64,000 nucleotides of DNA from positions 1-64,000 of the IMG/VR virus record IMGVR_UViG_3300015263_000962; one strand, given 5' to 3'. Shown in pieces: positions 16,964 through 25,501 of this stretch. Below the pieces are notes generated by a model. The model was not told the DNA's origin and made no database searches. It worked only from the letters and a program-made list of their open reading frames with translations. Each line of letters starts with the position of its first letter. Within the stretch, counting starts at the first letter, position 1. Source of the stretch: a virus. Both the position numbers and the translations under genes were made by a program.

Positions 16964-17773
16964 TTAGGCCACTTTCTTGATCTCACGGTAAATCTCAGGC
17001 AGCGGCCTCACGTCCACTTGACGTTCCGTCGTCCGGTTTTGCGAAACCGAATGACTGATGGCGTGACTACGGAAATCCTGCTCATCGTTGAGAATTAGCA
17101 GATACCGCATGATCAGGCTGTCAGTTGGTGGGAACCGACCCTTGAGTACCACACAAAGTCTTTCAACCTTCACGCCGTCCCGATAGACACTGGTGATGCC
17201 GTGGCCGGGGAAGATTTGGTACACCAGTCCGCTCTTGGCACGCACAGAAACAAAACCGTTCTTCACGAAGCTACGGAATTTCTGCTGCCCCAGAACTCGG
17301 AGAAGTGTTTCTCTCGCTCGAACCTCACGAATATCTTCTGTGGGTTCGATAACAGTGCGGGACCGGAGGAATGCCGGTGCCTGCCGTTGTTGAATGATTT
17401 CCTTAAGGCGGTCCTCGGGCTTGCGAGGGGTAACGCCACCGCTTTCGTACCATTGGAGTTCCATCCGTGCGAGGTAAGAATCGGCACCATAGCAAGCTGC
17501 GGCGTGATTTCTCATCGCCCGTGCAACTTGCTTCCAACTAATCGTGGCTGTCGAGGCTGAGCCTGTCGTGTATTTGCAGGTCAGCCAGTCGTCGCAGGCA
17601 GACGTGGTGGAGTTGTCTTCGTACTCCCACACACTGTAGTAGTTGTTCGAGATTTTGCAACTACGAGCACTGGTGTCACGGTACTTGAGCGTGATGCCGT
17701 TGCCGGTCGTGCCGTAATCACCCCAACCTTCATAGATGGTCGAGCATGTGCTGTCTGAACTTGCGACGATCAC
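16964..17773 (-). CDS. conserved hypothetical protein
   Basis: 269 residues. The N-terminal ~100 residues are Ser/Thr/Tyr/Cys-rich (CSTIYEGW, DWLTCKYTT), suggesting a beta-rich surface domain. The C-terminal half has FRSFVKNGFVSVRAKSGLVY, then YRDGVKVERLCVV, then PTDSLIMRYLLILNDE, a segment that recurs in phage proteins and that I cannot tie to a function. It lies three bases downstream of the next minus gene. Confidence 0.6.
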   Translation of the reverse strand: MIVASSDSTCSTIYEGWGDYGTTGNGITLKYRDTSARSCKISNNYYSVWEYEDNSTTSACDDWLTCKYTTGSASTATISWKQVARAMRNHAAACYGADSYLARMELQWYESGGVTPRKPEDRLKEIIQQRQAPAFLRSRTVIEPTEDIREVRARETLLRVLGQQKFRSFVKNGFVSVRAKSGLVYQIFPGHGITSVYRDGVKVERLCVVLKGRFPPTDSLIMRYLLILNDEQDFRSHAISHSVSQNRTTERQVDVRPLPEIYREIKKVA

Positions 17774-17776
17774 GAC

Positions 17777-18139
17777 TTATCCCCCAGCTACCAGTTTTGC
17801 AGTCGGCATGAAGATGACTTCTTCCGCATGGGGATCAAACTCACGCATCACTTCGGCAGTTGCTTTGCCGTTGGTTCCGACACGATACGGGGTAAGTCCT
17901 TGCTTGACAAGCTCAATGAAAAGTTTTTTCGCTTGCTGAATCTCGCCGAGCGACGTGCAGTCCCACGTCAACCGCTCATCGCCTTTGTCGGGGTGCATGA
18001 TGCGGAAGCAGTGACGGCCTGCGGCGACCTGCTGTCCGTCTTCCAAAAATTGTAATTCAGGCGGGACATCGATAGCCACTTTCAGCTTGCTGCCGATCAG
18101 CGGCGAAATGTCGATCTGTCTCAGTTCACTCGTCGTCAT
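17777..18139 (-). CDS. conserved hypothetical protein
   Basis: 120 residues from ATG 18139 (AGGAG upstream); it overlaps the preceding gene's end by 14 bp. It has an alternating strand/helix pattern, with LGEIQQAKKLFIELVKQGL, PYRVGTNGKATAEVM and FDPHAEEVIFMPT near the C-terminus. I read it as one small alpha/beta domain. No function is recognised. Confidence 0.65.
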   Translation of the reverse strand: MTTSELRQIDISPLIGSKLKVAIDVPPELQFLEDGQQVAAGRHCFRIMHPDKGDERLTWDCTSLGEIQQAKKLFIELVKQGLTPYRVGTNGKATAEVMREFDPHAEEVIFMPTAKLVAGG

Positions 18140-18506
18140 CAAACATGGCTCCTGTTCGTTCTCGGTGTGCAAGTTCTGCCCAGCGTTCCATCTGTGCCGC
18201 AGACATTTCAACTCCGTCTCGTCTGCCGCCGTAGGATGAACCGTCGTGGGCCTTTCTCATACGTTCGGTGATTGGCTCCTTGTGATAAGTCGCCATTGTC
18301 GTGCGAACGGTTTCTTTGACATCTGCCGAGTAGCGGCCCGATTCGTAGATCACGCCATCTTTGATGACACGCCGATGTTCGTGGCCGCAACTGGGGCACT
18401 TCACATGCACTTCGTGGTTCAACGCCATGTTGAGGCGGACCATGAAGTAGCCCTGACACTCACCACAATAGAATTCTTGGGTGACTCGTTGCGGACGCTC
18501 TGTCAT
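18126..18506 (-). CDS. zinc-ribbon protein
   Basis: 126 residues. Two CxxC pairs (FYCGECQG at about 13-18 and VKCPSCGH at about 36-41) form a zinc ribbon. A basic and acidic helical C-terminus follows. It may bind nucleic acid or act as a small adaptor. Confidence 0.65.
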   Translation of the reverse strand: MTERPQRVTQEFYCGECQGYFMVRLNMALNHEVHVKCPSCGHEHRRVIKDGVIYESGRYSADVKETVRTTMATYHKEPITERMRKAHDGSSYGGRRDGVEMSAAQMERWAELAHRERTGAMFDDDE

Positions 18507-18512
18507 CCTTGA

Positions 18513-18887
18513 CTACCCTTTGATGAACTGGTCGAACTTCTGAAACTCCGGTGACACCTCGGCGTCAGTGTTGGCGGGGCCACCCTTGAGGCGACGAACT
18601 TCGAAGAGTGCGTCCTTGAGGTCGGCACGCTTCTTTCTCTTCTCACGAATGACTTCGATGCGAAGCTCCGTGCCGTTGGTCGTGTCTTTGTGTCTGAACT
18701 TCTTCAGCCGACCATCTGAGAGTTTTTCCCACGCATCGAACATGGTAGCCGATGCGACAGCAACCTTCAATCCGTTTTTGTCGTCGTGGAAATGAATCTC
18801 TCCGTTGTTCTCGTGGATGCGGAGGCTGCCGATGATTTGCCCCTCCTTGTCCTTAGCCGGTGTGTCGAACTGTCGTTCACCACCCAT
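18513..18887 (-). CDS. hypothetical protein
   Basis: 124 residues from ATG 18887, seven to eight bases after GGAG. An in-frame ATG fifteen codons earlier lacks a good site. The first half is beta-rich (IIGSLRIHENNGEIHFHDDKN) and the second half is strongly basic with REKRKKRADLKDALFEVRR. It heads the minus-strand operon that runs to 16964. Confidence 0.55.
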   Translation of the reverse strand: MGGERQFDTPAKDKEGQIIGSLRIHENNGEIHFHDDKNGLKVAVASATMFDAWEKLSDGRLKKFRHKDTTNGTELRIEVIREKRKKRADLKDALFEVRRLKGGPANTDAEVSPEFQKFDQFIKG

Positions 18888-19025
18888 TTTTCGATCTCCA
18901 TGAAATGATGTTGTGAGCGTCTGCGTCGTCATTCTACGGAACAAAAATTGTGTTGTAAAGCCAATGTTCTCGTTTTTCAGTCGCAAACTTTCCGGGTGCT
19001 CGTAGATACTCGTAGGAGGTGTCAA

Positions 19026-19511
19026 ATGGCCGATACTAACGAGGGGTCTCCGTGGTTCTGGAAGATATTCGGAGGCACCATTCTGGGCATGGTTACGTTC
19101 TTGTTGCTCGCCCACATCAACAACATCAACAGTTCCATCGACAAAGCTAAAACCGAAGGTCTGATCGCTGTCAACTCAGTGCGTGAAGACGTGAAGGAGC
19201 AGCGTGTCATCATCGATGGTCTGAAGGACCGAATGCTCGCCGTCGAGCAATCGCCTTTCAAAACAAAGATCGATAGTCTGGAAGCGTCCATCAAAGAAGT
19301 TGGAGAGACGGTTTCGTCTCGAAGTGAGAAATTGGCAGGACTCGAATCTTCAATAGAGCATTTCAAAGAAGAGATCAAAACGCTGCGTGAAGAGAGTGCC
19401 AAAACAATCGAGGGTTTGCGGACGGAAAACACGAAGCTCGTCGAGCAGATGCAACTTATGAGAGATCGCATCACAGCACTAGAAAATAAGAAAGCCCAGC
19501 CAAACGAATGA
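19026..19511 (+). CDS. membrane-anchored coiled-coil protein
   Basis: 161 residues from ATG behind AGGAGG. One membrane helix lies at about 12-29 (FGGTILGMVTFLLLAHI), then ~125 residues of heptad-type coiled coil. Orientation is unknown. It resembles spanin-like or envelope-spanning helical proteins only in shape. The 138 bp upstream region contains an ACAAAAATTGT element. Confidence 0.65.
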   Translation: MADTNEGSPWFWKIFGGTILGMVTFLLLAHINNINSSIDKAKTEGLIAVNSVREDVKEQRVIIDGLKDRMLAVEQSPFKTKIDSLEASIKEVGETVSSRSEKLAGLESSIEHFKEEIKTLREESAKTIEGLRTENTKLVEQMQLMRDRITALENKKAQPNE

Positions 19512-19521
19512 CTGGGCTTTC
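19490..19521. terminator. bidirectional terminator overlapping the end of the coiled-coil gene
   Basis: GAAAGCCCAG pairs with CTGGGCTTTC across a 12-base loop. It lies between convergent genes, and the stop codon of the plus gene is in the loop. Confidence 0.75.
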
Positions 19522-19536
19522 CAGCGACCCAACGAC

Positions 19537-20436
19537 TTACTTGCCCTTGGACGAGGACTGATGGCCTGAATCCACGACCTGCTGCAAGGCTTGCATGGCG
19601 GTGCGGCCAGAGGCACTTTGAAGTGCTGCGTTGGTGACTTCCTTGGCGTCCTGCAACGCTGCTTTCAACTGAACTTGCAGAGAACCGATTTGTTCTTCCA
19701 AGTTGTTGATGGTGTCGTCGAGGGCGGACACCTTCGTTGCGTGCAGAGTCCGTTCTGCATCCATGTCCTTCTGGAGCATGGCGATCTGGTGCTCGTAGTC
19801 TTTCTTGACTCGGTTGCCGACTACGGCTTCAGCCTTAGACACTTCTGCCTTCAGCTTATCTTCGAAGCCGTCAACCTGAGCTTTCAGATCCACGAACTCT
19901 TGCTCTTTCTCTGCGAGTTCATCTTCTCGCTCTTTCCACTGACGTTGCAGTTCTTGAACTCGGATAGCCTCGGCTCGGCGTCGATCTGCGATTTCAGTGT
20001 TGTACTCTTCTTGCGATCTCTTCACTCTCTGGGAGTGCATGTAAGCGTGCTCTTCATCTTGTCGCTGACAAGCCTTTTCACGCTCTTCGTCTTCCTCACT
20101 CCACTGCAACTGACGGGCTGCGACTTTCTTGTTCCAGTCGTCGTCCAGTTCTGCCCTGCGGGCTCGAACTTCATCCAGTGATTGAGCTTCCTTCTCGATC
20201 TCATAAAGCTCTTCGAGTTCTTCGCTCTTGGCTGCAATCGCTGTATCGACCTTGTTCATCTGCTCGACCTTAGAAGTGATCTGAGCACTCAGTCCTGCCA
20301 GTGTGGACTGCAAAGTGTTTTGAAGAGCACCAATCTCTTCGATGACACTCTGGGGTTCCAAGTTGTTGACAGCTTCGAGGATTTTCGCTGTCTCTTTCTT
20401 CTTTCTCGTGGTTGGTTTTCTTGTTGTAGTAGCCAT
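19537..20436 (-). CDS. long coiled-coil protein
   Basis: 299 residues. A short basic tail (TTRKPTTRKKKETAK) is followed by almost continuous coiled coil from about 25 to 275, rich in Glu, Gln, Lys and Arg, with a low-complexity end (SSSKGK). A structural, scaffold or tether role is possible. It has no enzymatic motif. It is divergent from the C39-like peptidase gene. Confidence 0.65.
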   Translation of the reverse strand: MATTTRKPTTRKKKETAKILEAVNNLEPQSVIEEIGALQNTLQSTLAGLSAQITSKVEQMNKVDTAIAAKSEELEELYEIEKEAQSLDEVRARRAELDDDWNKKVAARQLQWSEEDEEREKACQRQDEEHAYMHSQRVKRSQEEYNTEIADRRRAEAIRVQELQRQWKEREDELAEKEQEFVDLKAQVDGFEDKLKAEVSKAEAVVGNRVKKDYEHQIAMLQKDMDAERTLHATKVSALDDTINNLEEQIGSLQVQLKAALQDAKEVTNAALQSASGRTAMQALQQVVDSGHQSSSKGK

Positions 20437-20535
20437 CGTGTTTACCTTTCGTAAGTTAGGCTGTTGGATGCTTTATGATCGTCAGGAACCATGTAAGACT
20501 TTACCAAAACATCGGCAGGGGAGATAAATAATGAC

Positions 20536-21114
20536 ATGGGTAAATTCAGGTCATTCTTAGAAGCTCACAGCCCCGCTCGGGTCATGATTCCGCTCCCAAA
20601 AGTGGAGCAAGTATCGGACTATGATTGCGGTCCAGCGGCTCTTCGAGCGATCTGTCTGTATTACCAAGTTGGCCCGCAGGATCATCAACAATTCATTAAG
20701 GATTGCCGGGCCACCAAGAAGGATGGGACCGAACCAGAAAATCTCATTCGAGTGGCAAAACAATACGGCCTAAAAACTAAAGAATCACGAAATATGTCTG
20801 TCGATGAATTGCAGGGTTACTTAAATCAAAAGAAGCCTGTGATTGTCGATATTCAGGCATGGGGAGAGGGCTACGACGATCTGGAAAGTGGACACTATGT
20901 CGTAGCAATTGGGTATGATGAAAAGAACATCTATTTCGAAGACCCATCATTACATTCCCACAAGAGAGGGAGCCTTTCTAAGAGAGAACTGTTGAGTCGC
21001 TGGAAAGACAAGAAGGCCAACGGTGAAGAACTACACCAGTACGGCATCGTTATGTGGACAGATAAGATGGACAAAGAAACATCCAGTTTGTCTGCCTCTA
21101 AGCGAATCCCATAA
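20536..21114 (+). CDS. C39-like cysteine peptidase with capsid-targeting-like leader
   Basis: 192 residues. The leader MGKFRSFLEAHS precedes a C39/papain-like core. The catalytic Cys31 is in DYDCGPAALR, His120 in SGHYVVAIGYD and Asp136 in FEDPS, with the usual order and spacing of bacteriocin-processing C39 peptidases. There is no ABC transporter domain, signal peptide or membrane helix, so it is a free soluble peptidase. The leader family suggests it may be packed in the head and injected. A TAAATAAT box sits only a few bases upstream, and the GGGAG site is further away than usual. Confidence 0.75.
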   Translation: MGKFRSFLEAHSPARVMIPLPKVEQVSDYDCGPAALRAICLYYQVGPQDHQQFIKDCRATKKDGTEPENLIRVAKQYGLKTKESRNMSVDELQGYLNQKKPVIVDIQAWGEGYDDLESGHYVVAIGYDEKNIYFEDPSLHSHKRGSLSKRELLSRWKDKKANGEELHQYGIVMWTDKMDKETSSLSASKRIP

Positions 21115-21145
21115 AGGAGCCCTCCATGGCTCTCGCAAGGAATTC

Positions 21146-21412
21146 TCAGTAGCAGATCACGACCTTGTGTTGGTAGCCTTCGAAGAATTCTACCTTAAGG
21201 TCGCTGCGAATCTGTTCTAGGCGATCAAATGTAAGATGGGACGCCCAGTTCTCATAAACATCGATGTAATCTTCCATCTCGATGTCTGGGATCTCTTGAC
21301 GCCCGCTCAACATAGCTTTGTGAAAATGATTGTCCTGCAACGCCTCAATCGTGATAGTTTGAGTGACGCATTCGTTTCTAATAGCCCTATGATATTGTGA
21401 GTTGTCTGACAT
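21146..21412 (-). CDS. small hypothetical protein
   Basis: 88 residues with AAGGAGAATT upstream. It is acidic and mostly helical, with no recognised motif (ITIEALQDNHFHKAML, DYIDVYENWASHLTFDRLEQI). It converges on the C39-like gene. Confidence 0.6.
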   Translation of the reverse strand: MSDNSQYHRAIRNECVTQTITIEALQDNHFHKAMLSGRQEIPDIEMEDYIDVYENWASHLTFDRLEQIRSDLKVEFFEGYQHKVVICY

Positions 21413-21431
21413 GACAATTCTCCTTTCAATG

Positions 21432-21463
21432 AAAAAAGGCCGGTCGTTGCAGCGACCGGCCTT
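21432..21463 (-). terminator. terminator of the 21488-22786 operon
   Basis: AAGGCCGGTCG / CGACCGGCCTT stem, with a run of T in the minus direction. Confidence 0.85.
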
Positions 21464-21487
21464 CGTTGTTTAAGTTGTTGGTTTTGC

Positions 21488-21868
21488 TCAATCAAGCAAA
21501 TGATCGAACGGTTTCTTGTATCGCATACAATGGAAGATCATCGCCATCCGACGCTTCTCTTCATTGGTGATTTCCATATTCTTGTGCCAAGAGCGGCTCC
21601 AAGATGTTGTCACTCCCCGTTTGGTTTCGGTTTCGATTGGTCTGAAGTGATTTGACAACTCTTGACAAATACACATGACCATTTCGGCTTCAGCAGAAAG
21701 ACCGTGACAATCTCTCAGATCTTGCATGGCACAAGAACTGATCGTTGTCTTGTATGGACCTTTGCTGATTTCGATGTCCCGAGGGACGAAGGTATCGCAT
21801 TCGTATGCGACCGGGTTGATCTTCTTGATCTCTAACTTCCAGCTTTGTTGTAGCCAGTGGTTTCTCAT
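21488..21868 (-). CDS. MKNHWL-family hypothetical protein
   Basis: 126 residues from ATG 21868 behind AAAGGAGAATT. It begins MRNHWLQQSWKLEIKK, an N-terminus shared with the gene at 41123-41497 (MKNHWLKRRD) and with an internal Met of the gene at 26053. The rest (PVAYECDTFVPRDIEIS, CAMQDLRDCHGLSAEAEM) is unrecognised. Confidence 0.6.
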   Translation of the reverse strand: MRNHWLQQSWKLEIKKINPVAYECDTFVPRDIEISKGPYKTTISSCAMQDLRDCHGLSAEAEMVMCICQELSNHFRPIETETKRGVTTSWSRSWHKNMEITNEEKRRMAMIFHCMRYKKPFDHLLD

Positions 21869-21878
21869 AATTCTCCTT

Positions 21879-22466
21879 TCACAGAAGATCAGGGTCGATC
21901 TCCGTGTTGTCTTGAATGTCCAGTGGAGCCAACTTTTCTCGTAGTTTAAGAAGAGGCGTATAGTCCTCGCCCCACAAGTCGGCTCGTGCGGCATCATGCC
22001 AGAAGTTCCATGTGTTCTCGCTCACCATGCTCTTATAAGGCTGGAGTGCTTCGAACATCGCTGCGGCATACTGTTCCAGACCTGTCAATCGAAGGCTCTT
22101 CAACATCCGTGTGACTCGAAGCATCGTATGATTGAATCTTCGAAGCCACCATGGGGTGTCTGTGGCAGATACGATCAAGACGCTGTTGGGTTCATCTTCA
22201 ACCAACTTGAATTCAAGAAAGCTCAGAAAGCGTACAAACGCCTGCTTGACCTTCTCTTGAAGTTCCGGGTCGCTCTGAAACACCTGACAGTCCTCTCTGG
22301 TCATCACAGGAGCATCGCCGTTCATCATGCTCGGCTCATTGGACGGAAAGATCCACTGGATGTAATCGTGGTCCATTTCCAGTTGTCCGTTGTTCCATGT
22401 GAGAATATCGTCAAGTCGGTGGCCGTTGCAGTTGCCCCGTTCACCTCTGTAAAAATCAACAATCAT
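21879..22466 (-). CDS. OGFr-like (opioid growth factor receptor conserved region) protein
   Basis: 195 residues. LEMDHDYIQWIFPSNEPSMM and APVMT match the signature of the OGFr conserved region, followed by helical segments (VRFLSFLEFKLVEDE). Bacterial and phage members of this family exist, but their role is not known. Its start overlaps the upstream gene's stop. Confidence 0.75.
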   Translation of the reverse strand: MIVDFYRGERGNCNGHRLDDILTWNNGQLEMDHDYIQWIFPSNEPSMMNGDAPVMTREDCQVFQSDPELQEKVKQAFVRFLSFLEFKLVEDEPNSVLIVSATDTPWWLRRFNHTMLRVTRMLKSLRLTGLEQYAAAMFEALQPYKSMVSENTWNFWHDAARADLWGEDYTPLLKLREKLAPLDIQDNTEIDPDLL

Positions 22467-22786
22467 CAGTCATCATCCTCTTCTTCAATTGTGGCCTTTT
22501 TGACTTTTTTGCTTTTGAGAAGCCAGTCCAAAAACCCCTCTTTACTCTTGCGAGTCATAACCTGAATCTCGTAGGAGTTGGTAGCTGGGTCTTTCTGTCT
22601 TACAGAAATGATCCGGTCGCCGCTCGACACGATCTGTGGAATGGTTTCAAATGGATCGGCACCTTGGTCAATGTTAACGATGACAGTGAGGTGTTTCGTC
22701 ATGGTCAAGTCATAGACCATCAAACTGCTCACCATTACAACCAACCCGACCAACATACCAAAAACGATTCGTTGTGCCCATTGCAT
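22466..22786 (-). CDS. membrane-anchored protein, LTVIV paralogue A
   Basis: 106 residues. One membrane helix lies at about 8-27. A small domain follows with HLTVIVNIDQGADPFETI, IVSSGDRIISVRQKD and KSKEGFLDWLL, and an acidic tail. It is clearly homologous to the gene at 27495-27923 (see that entry). Confidence 0.7.
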   Translation of the reverse strand: MQWAQRIVFGMLVGLVVMVSSLMVYDLTMTKHLTVIVNIDQGADPFETIPQIVSSGDRIISVRQKDPATNSYEIQVMTRKSKEGFLDWLLKSKKVKKATIEEEDDD

Positions 22787-22825
22787 ATTTCACCTCTTGT
22801 TTGTTTAAGATAGTGCGGGCGCATG

Positions 22826-22862
22826 AAAAAAGACCGGTGCGCACTTTGGGCGCACCGGTCTT
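22826..22862 (-). terminator. terminator of lipoprotein gene
   Basis: AAGACCGGTGCG / CGCACCGGTCTT, a perfect 12-bp stem, with a T-run in the minus direction. It separates the lipoprotein gene from the LTVIV operon. Confidence 0.9.
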
Positions 22863-22889
22863 CAATTTTATGTATGCAGCTACCGTCGA

Positions 22890-23195
22890 TTATCGCACAG
22901 GATATCTAGGCTCTCTGCCCTGATGCCTGTCAGCGGCCCCAATTTGGTGCCCACGGCGATATTGCTCGTCAAACGTCCAAGAGAACGGACCCAGCCAAGT
23001 CCCACTGTAGCCGTCCCAGTAACCTCTCAGAAAGTCATCCGAAGGAGGAACTTCGTAAAGGTCTGGCTTGTGTTGTTCAACCGCTGGTGGTGCGGGCTGA
23101 ACAGGTTGGACGGGCTGTTGAATGGGTTGGGCTGGTTGTGGCTTGCTGCAACCAGCGACGAACAAACAAAACGTAACAAAAAGGATGTTTCTCAT
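22890..23195 (-). CDS. Pro/Gln-rich lipoprotein
   Basis: 101 residues. Lipobox LFVAGC gives lipidated Cys16. A Pro/Gln/Val spacer (about 19-45) extends the C-terminal domain from the membrane. That domain has FLRGYWDGYSGTWLGPFSW, YRRGHQIGAADRHQG, a Gly/Trp/Tyr-rich motif seen in other envelope proteins of unknown function. A TAAATA box lies 18-23 bases upstream of the start. Confidence 0.75.
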   Translation of the reverse strand: MRNILFVTFCLFVAGCSKPQPAQPIQQPVQPVQPAPPAVEQHKPDLYEVPPSDDFLRGYWDGYSGTWLGPFSWTFDEQYRRGHQIGAADRHQGREPRYPVR

Positions 23196-23255
23196 AAGTT
23201 CCCTCCTTTCGGTATTTATTCAGCCAGAGGCATTTATACTACAGGAGGATCTGGA

Positions 23256-23867
23256 ATGAAGATTCGGCGTTTTAACGAATGGGTAATCGAACGACAATTC
23301 GATGAAGGTGCCCACATTCTCATTGAATTTGCAGGCAATCCAGCCCAAGAGTTGGAACAGTTCGCTCGTATGCCTGACTCGCCGCAGAAGAAAGGTTTCG
23401 TCCGCCAATTCTGGGCACGTCACAAGAATAAGTTCAAAGGTGCCGCCGTTGGGGCCGCTGGTATCGCAACCTTGATTTTGGCTGGCATCCCACTCGAATC
23501 ACTGATCCCATTCTTTGGGTTGAGTGCTGTCCGCCAAGGAATGCACATCGCTGGAAAGAGTCCAGCCCATGAAGCACCTTGGGCTGTGCCGAAAGAAACT
23601 CCCGATCAAGTGTATGTGATGGCCGACCGAGGCATCTGGAAAAACCAAGGCGGACAATGGCAGCAGCTTGACATGCAACGTGCCGCTCAAGAAATCAAAC
23701 AACTAACAGATGCGGGACATGTCATTCCAATCCATCGTGACAACAGCACACGTTACAGTGCCGAAGCTAAGATGGAAGATCTTCTCGATCAGATGGGCGT
23801 CGATGGCGACAAATGGTGGTTCCCAACAGAACCATTCGATCCGGCAGAGTTCGGGTTCGACTTCTAA
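23256..23867 (+). CDS. leader-bearing putative internal virion protein
   Basis: 203 residues from ATG behind AGGAGG. The leader MKIRRFNEWVIERQ fits the shared family. A possible Ala/Gly-rich hydrophobic segment (GAAVGAAGIATLILAGIPL, about 67-85) is long enough to insert in a membrane. The C-terminal half has VYVMADRGIWKNQGGQWQQL and WWFPTEPFDPAEFG. A head-packaged, injected protein with a membrane-active segment is possible. Confidence 0.65.
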   Translation: MKIRRFNEWVIERQFDEGAHILIEFAGNPAQELEQFARMPDSPQKKGFVRQFWARHKNKFKGAAVGAAGIATLILAGIPLESLIPFFGLSAVRQGMHIAGKSPAHEAPWAVPKETPDQVYVMADRGIWKNQGGQWQQLDMQRAAQEIKQLTDAGHVIPIHRDNSTRYSAEAKMEDLLDQMGVDGDKWWFPTEPFDPAEFGFDF

Positions 23868-24268
23868 ATCTTACAGTTCGCAATCGTCATGTGAAAGCAC
23901 TTCCGAAAACCCTCTGGTGGCAGTGTGTATTGGCTGACGACCGGCAACCCTAGTTCCAACCGGATGTCTTCCAGCTTTCGGCAAAAACAGTTGAGCCAGT
24001 AGTAGACCTTCCCCTGCTGGATCTCTGGCGAATACCAGAACTCCACAGGCTCGCCTTCGTACCTACCCCAGAACTCCAGATTCACCGGCGTCTCTTTCTC
24101 TTGCCGAACCACTGTGATGTGTGCAGGCCAGCGAGGACGGTTCACAGGGAGCCATTTGGGGATCAGGGAGCGGTAGTAGTCGGAGATCTCTTGTTCAGCT
24201 TCTACGGCCAATCTGTAGCCTTCTGGGCTGTATCTGAGAATTCCGGTCGTTTTGTGGAGGTTGTTCAT
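23864..24268 (-). CDS. 2H phosphoesterase (LigT / 2'-5' RNA ligase-like)
   Basis: 134 residues. The two catalytic motifs are PAHITVVRQE and CFHMTIANCK, each an H-x-T pair as in the 2H family, on opposite lobes. Relatives open cyclic phosphodiesters on RNA or nucleotides, and some phage members destroy cyclic-nucleotide immune signals. ATG 24268 (AAGGG, six bases) was preferred to one six codons earlier without a site. It overlaps the 23256 gene by four bases. Confidence 0.75.
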   Translation of the reverse strand: MNNLHKTTGILRYSPEGYRLAVEAEQEISDYYRSLIPKWLPVNRPRWPAHITVVRQEKETPVNLEFWGRYEGEPVEFWYSPEIQQGKVYYWLNCFCRKLEDIRLELGLPVVSQYTLPPEGFRKCFHMTIANCKI

Positions 24269-24328
24269 CTTGACCCTTTCGGCCATCTATCTTAAAGTAT
24301 TTTCAGTCCAAAAGTCACGGAGGATCAC

Positions 24329-24628
24329 ATGGACGACCGACAAATTTTTCGCAACGCAATGGCCGAAAAAGGCATTGAGTACACGCCCACCGAAGCCGAA
24401 ACAGTGATGGATGCTGCCATCGAATTCCGCAACGAGATGGACATGAAGGCCCTCGAAGATCCCGACTTCTTCGACAATCTGGCCGAGATGACCCACGAGG
24501 ATAAAATACGCATCTGTCAAGAGTTCGCCGACGATGGCACTGAGATGACCGTCGATGAACTGGACGAGATCGTCCAGTTGATGCTATCCACTCAGGAAGA
24601 CGACGAAGTTGACGACTGGTGGAAATAG
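24329..24628 (+). CDS. acidic hypothetical protein
   Basis: 99 residues, strongly acidic (Asp/Glu-rich, ending EDDEVDDWWK), helical, with CACGGAGGATC upstream. An acidic, nucleic-acid-mimic-like composition is notable but not proof of such a role. Confidence 0.65.
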   Translation: MDDRQIFRNAMAEKGIEYTPTEAETVMDAAIEFRNEMDMKALEDPDFFDNLAEMTHEDKIRICQEFADDGTEMTVDELDEIVQLMLSTQEDDEVDDWWK

Positions 24629-24643
24629 CCATATCATGATGGC

Positions 24644-25075
24644 ATGAAGTTTTCACCCGCACCTGATGATCCTGAAATCACCGGGCAATTCCATCGCTTG
24701 GTGTCCGAAAACGGCGTCATCGCAATTGGCGTCTATCGGGTGATGTACGGCTTCAGGGTGCGTGCCGGGAAAGCCAAAGACCTGATGGGCTGCACGCTCG
24801 ACTGGTGCGGAGGCGGCAACTGGCAGGACGTGGAACGTCTCTATTCGCTGGCCGTCTCAATCCTCTCACAACGTGAAGAAAGCCCGTCGTGTTTCGACGG
24901 GCTTCCCACTTGTTCCGAGGTCAAACCGTTCTTCCTCGACGAATGCTTCACGAAGACGTTGGCCGAAGCTGCTGGCCCTGATCTTGAATTGATCAAGCTC
25001 CCGCCACCGCCTCCACATCCGCTGTTACAATTTTTGGATCAGCAGGACGACATCGACCAAGACGGTGCAGAATAG
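24644..25075 (+). CDS. conserved hypothetical protein
   Basis: 143 residues. It has a compact beta/alpha N-terminal part with VIAIGVYRVMYGFRVRAG and CTLDWCGGG, then a Pro-rich C-terminal segment. A terminator-like stem (AAGCCCGTCG/CGACGGGCTT, about 24880-24904) lies inside the gene without a T-run. It overlaps the convergent gene by 37 bp. Confidence 0.6.
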   Translation: MKFSPAPDDPEITGQFHRLVSENGVIAIGVYRVMYGFRVRAGKAKDLMGCTLDWCGGGNWQDVERLYSLAVSILSQREESPSCFDGLPTCSEVKPFFLDECFTKTLAEAAGPDLELIKLPPPPPHPLLQFLDQQDDIDQDGAE

Positions 25076-25458
25076 AGTTTCTCCACCTCTTCCCGAGTCC
25101 GATGCTCATCACAAAGCTGAAAGATGCTGTAGTCCAGCGTGGCAAATTTGGTTGTCCATTCGCCACAGACCTGACACTTCCGCTGTTCATTCGGGTCTTC
25201 GTGATCCAGTTGAAGCTGATGGTCCAACTGATACTGCTTGTAACATTCGCAGGCTTCATCTGCTGACTCGTGACCGTCAGCATGGTACTTATTGGCGAAA
25301 CTGTTGTGCTTCTCGACTTCTGAGGCCGAGATATGGAAGTTCTCGACAAATTCCTTGTCGAACTCCCTGAAAGCGTGACAGTAGCCTGTTGGATGATTGT
25401 TGCGGGTGTAATCCCAGCGACCATCCGATTTCCGCTGTTTTGGCTCGTAGTAGTTCAT
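25039..25458 (-). CDS. Cys/His-containing hypothetical protein
   Basis: 139 residues. It opens with a Tyr/Trp/His-rich half including HADGHESADEACECYKQYQ. The second half has CQVCGEWT and LCDEHR, a probable zinc site. GGAGGGAAT precedes ATG. No function is recognised. Confidence 0.6.
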   Translation of the reverse strand: MNYYEPKQRKSDGRWDYTRNNHPTGYCHAFREFDKEFVENFHISASEVEKHNSFANKYHADGHESADEACECYKQYQLDHQLQLDHEDPNEQRKCQVCGEWTTKFATLDYSIFQLCDEHRTREEVEKLYSAPSWSMSSC

Positions 25459-25501
25459 TATTCCCTCCTGCCTTATAGTAGTACGGGTGGCCGAAAAGGA
25501 A

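Noticed and set aside
24878-24906. Terminator-like stem within the 24644-25075 gene
   Set aside because: No T-run follows, and the reading frame continues with conserved-looking residues.
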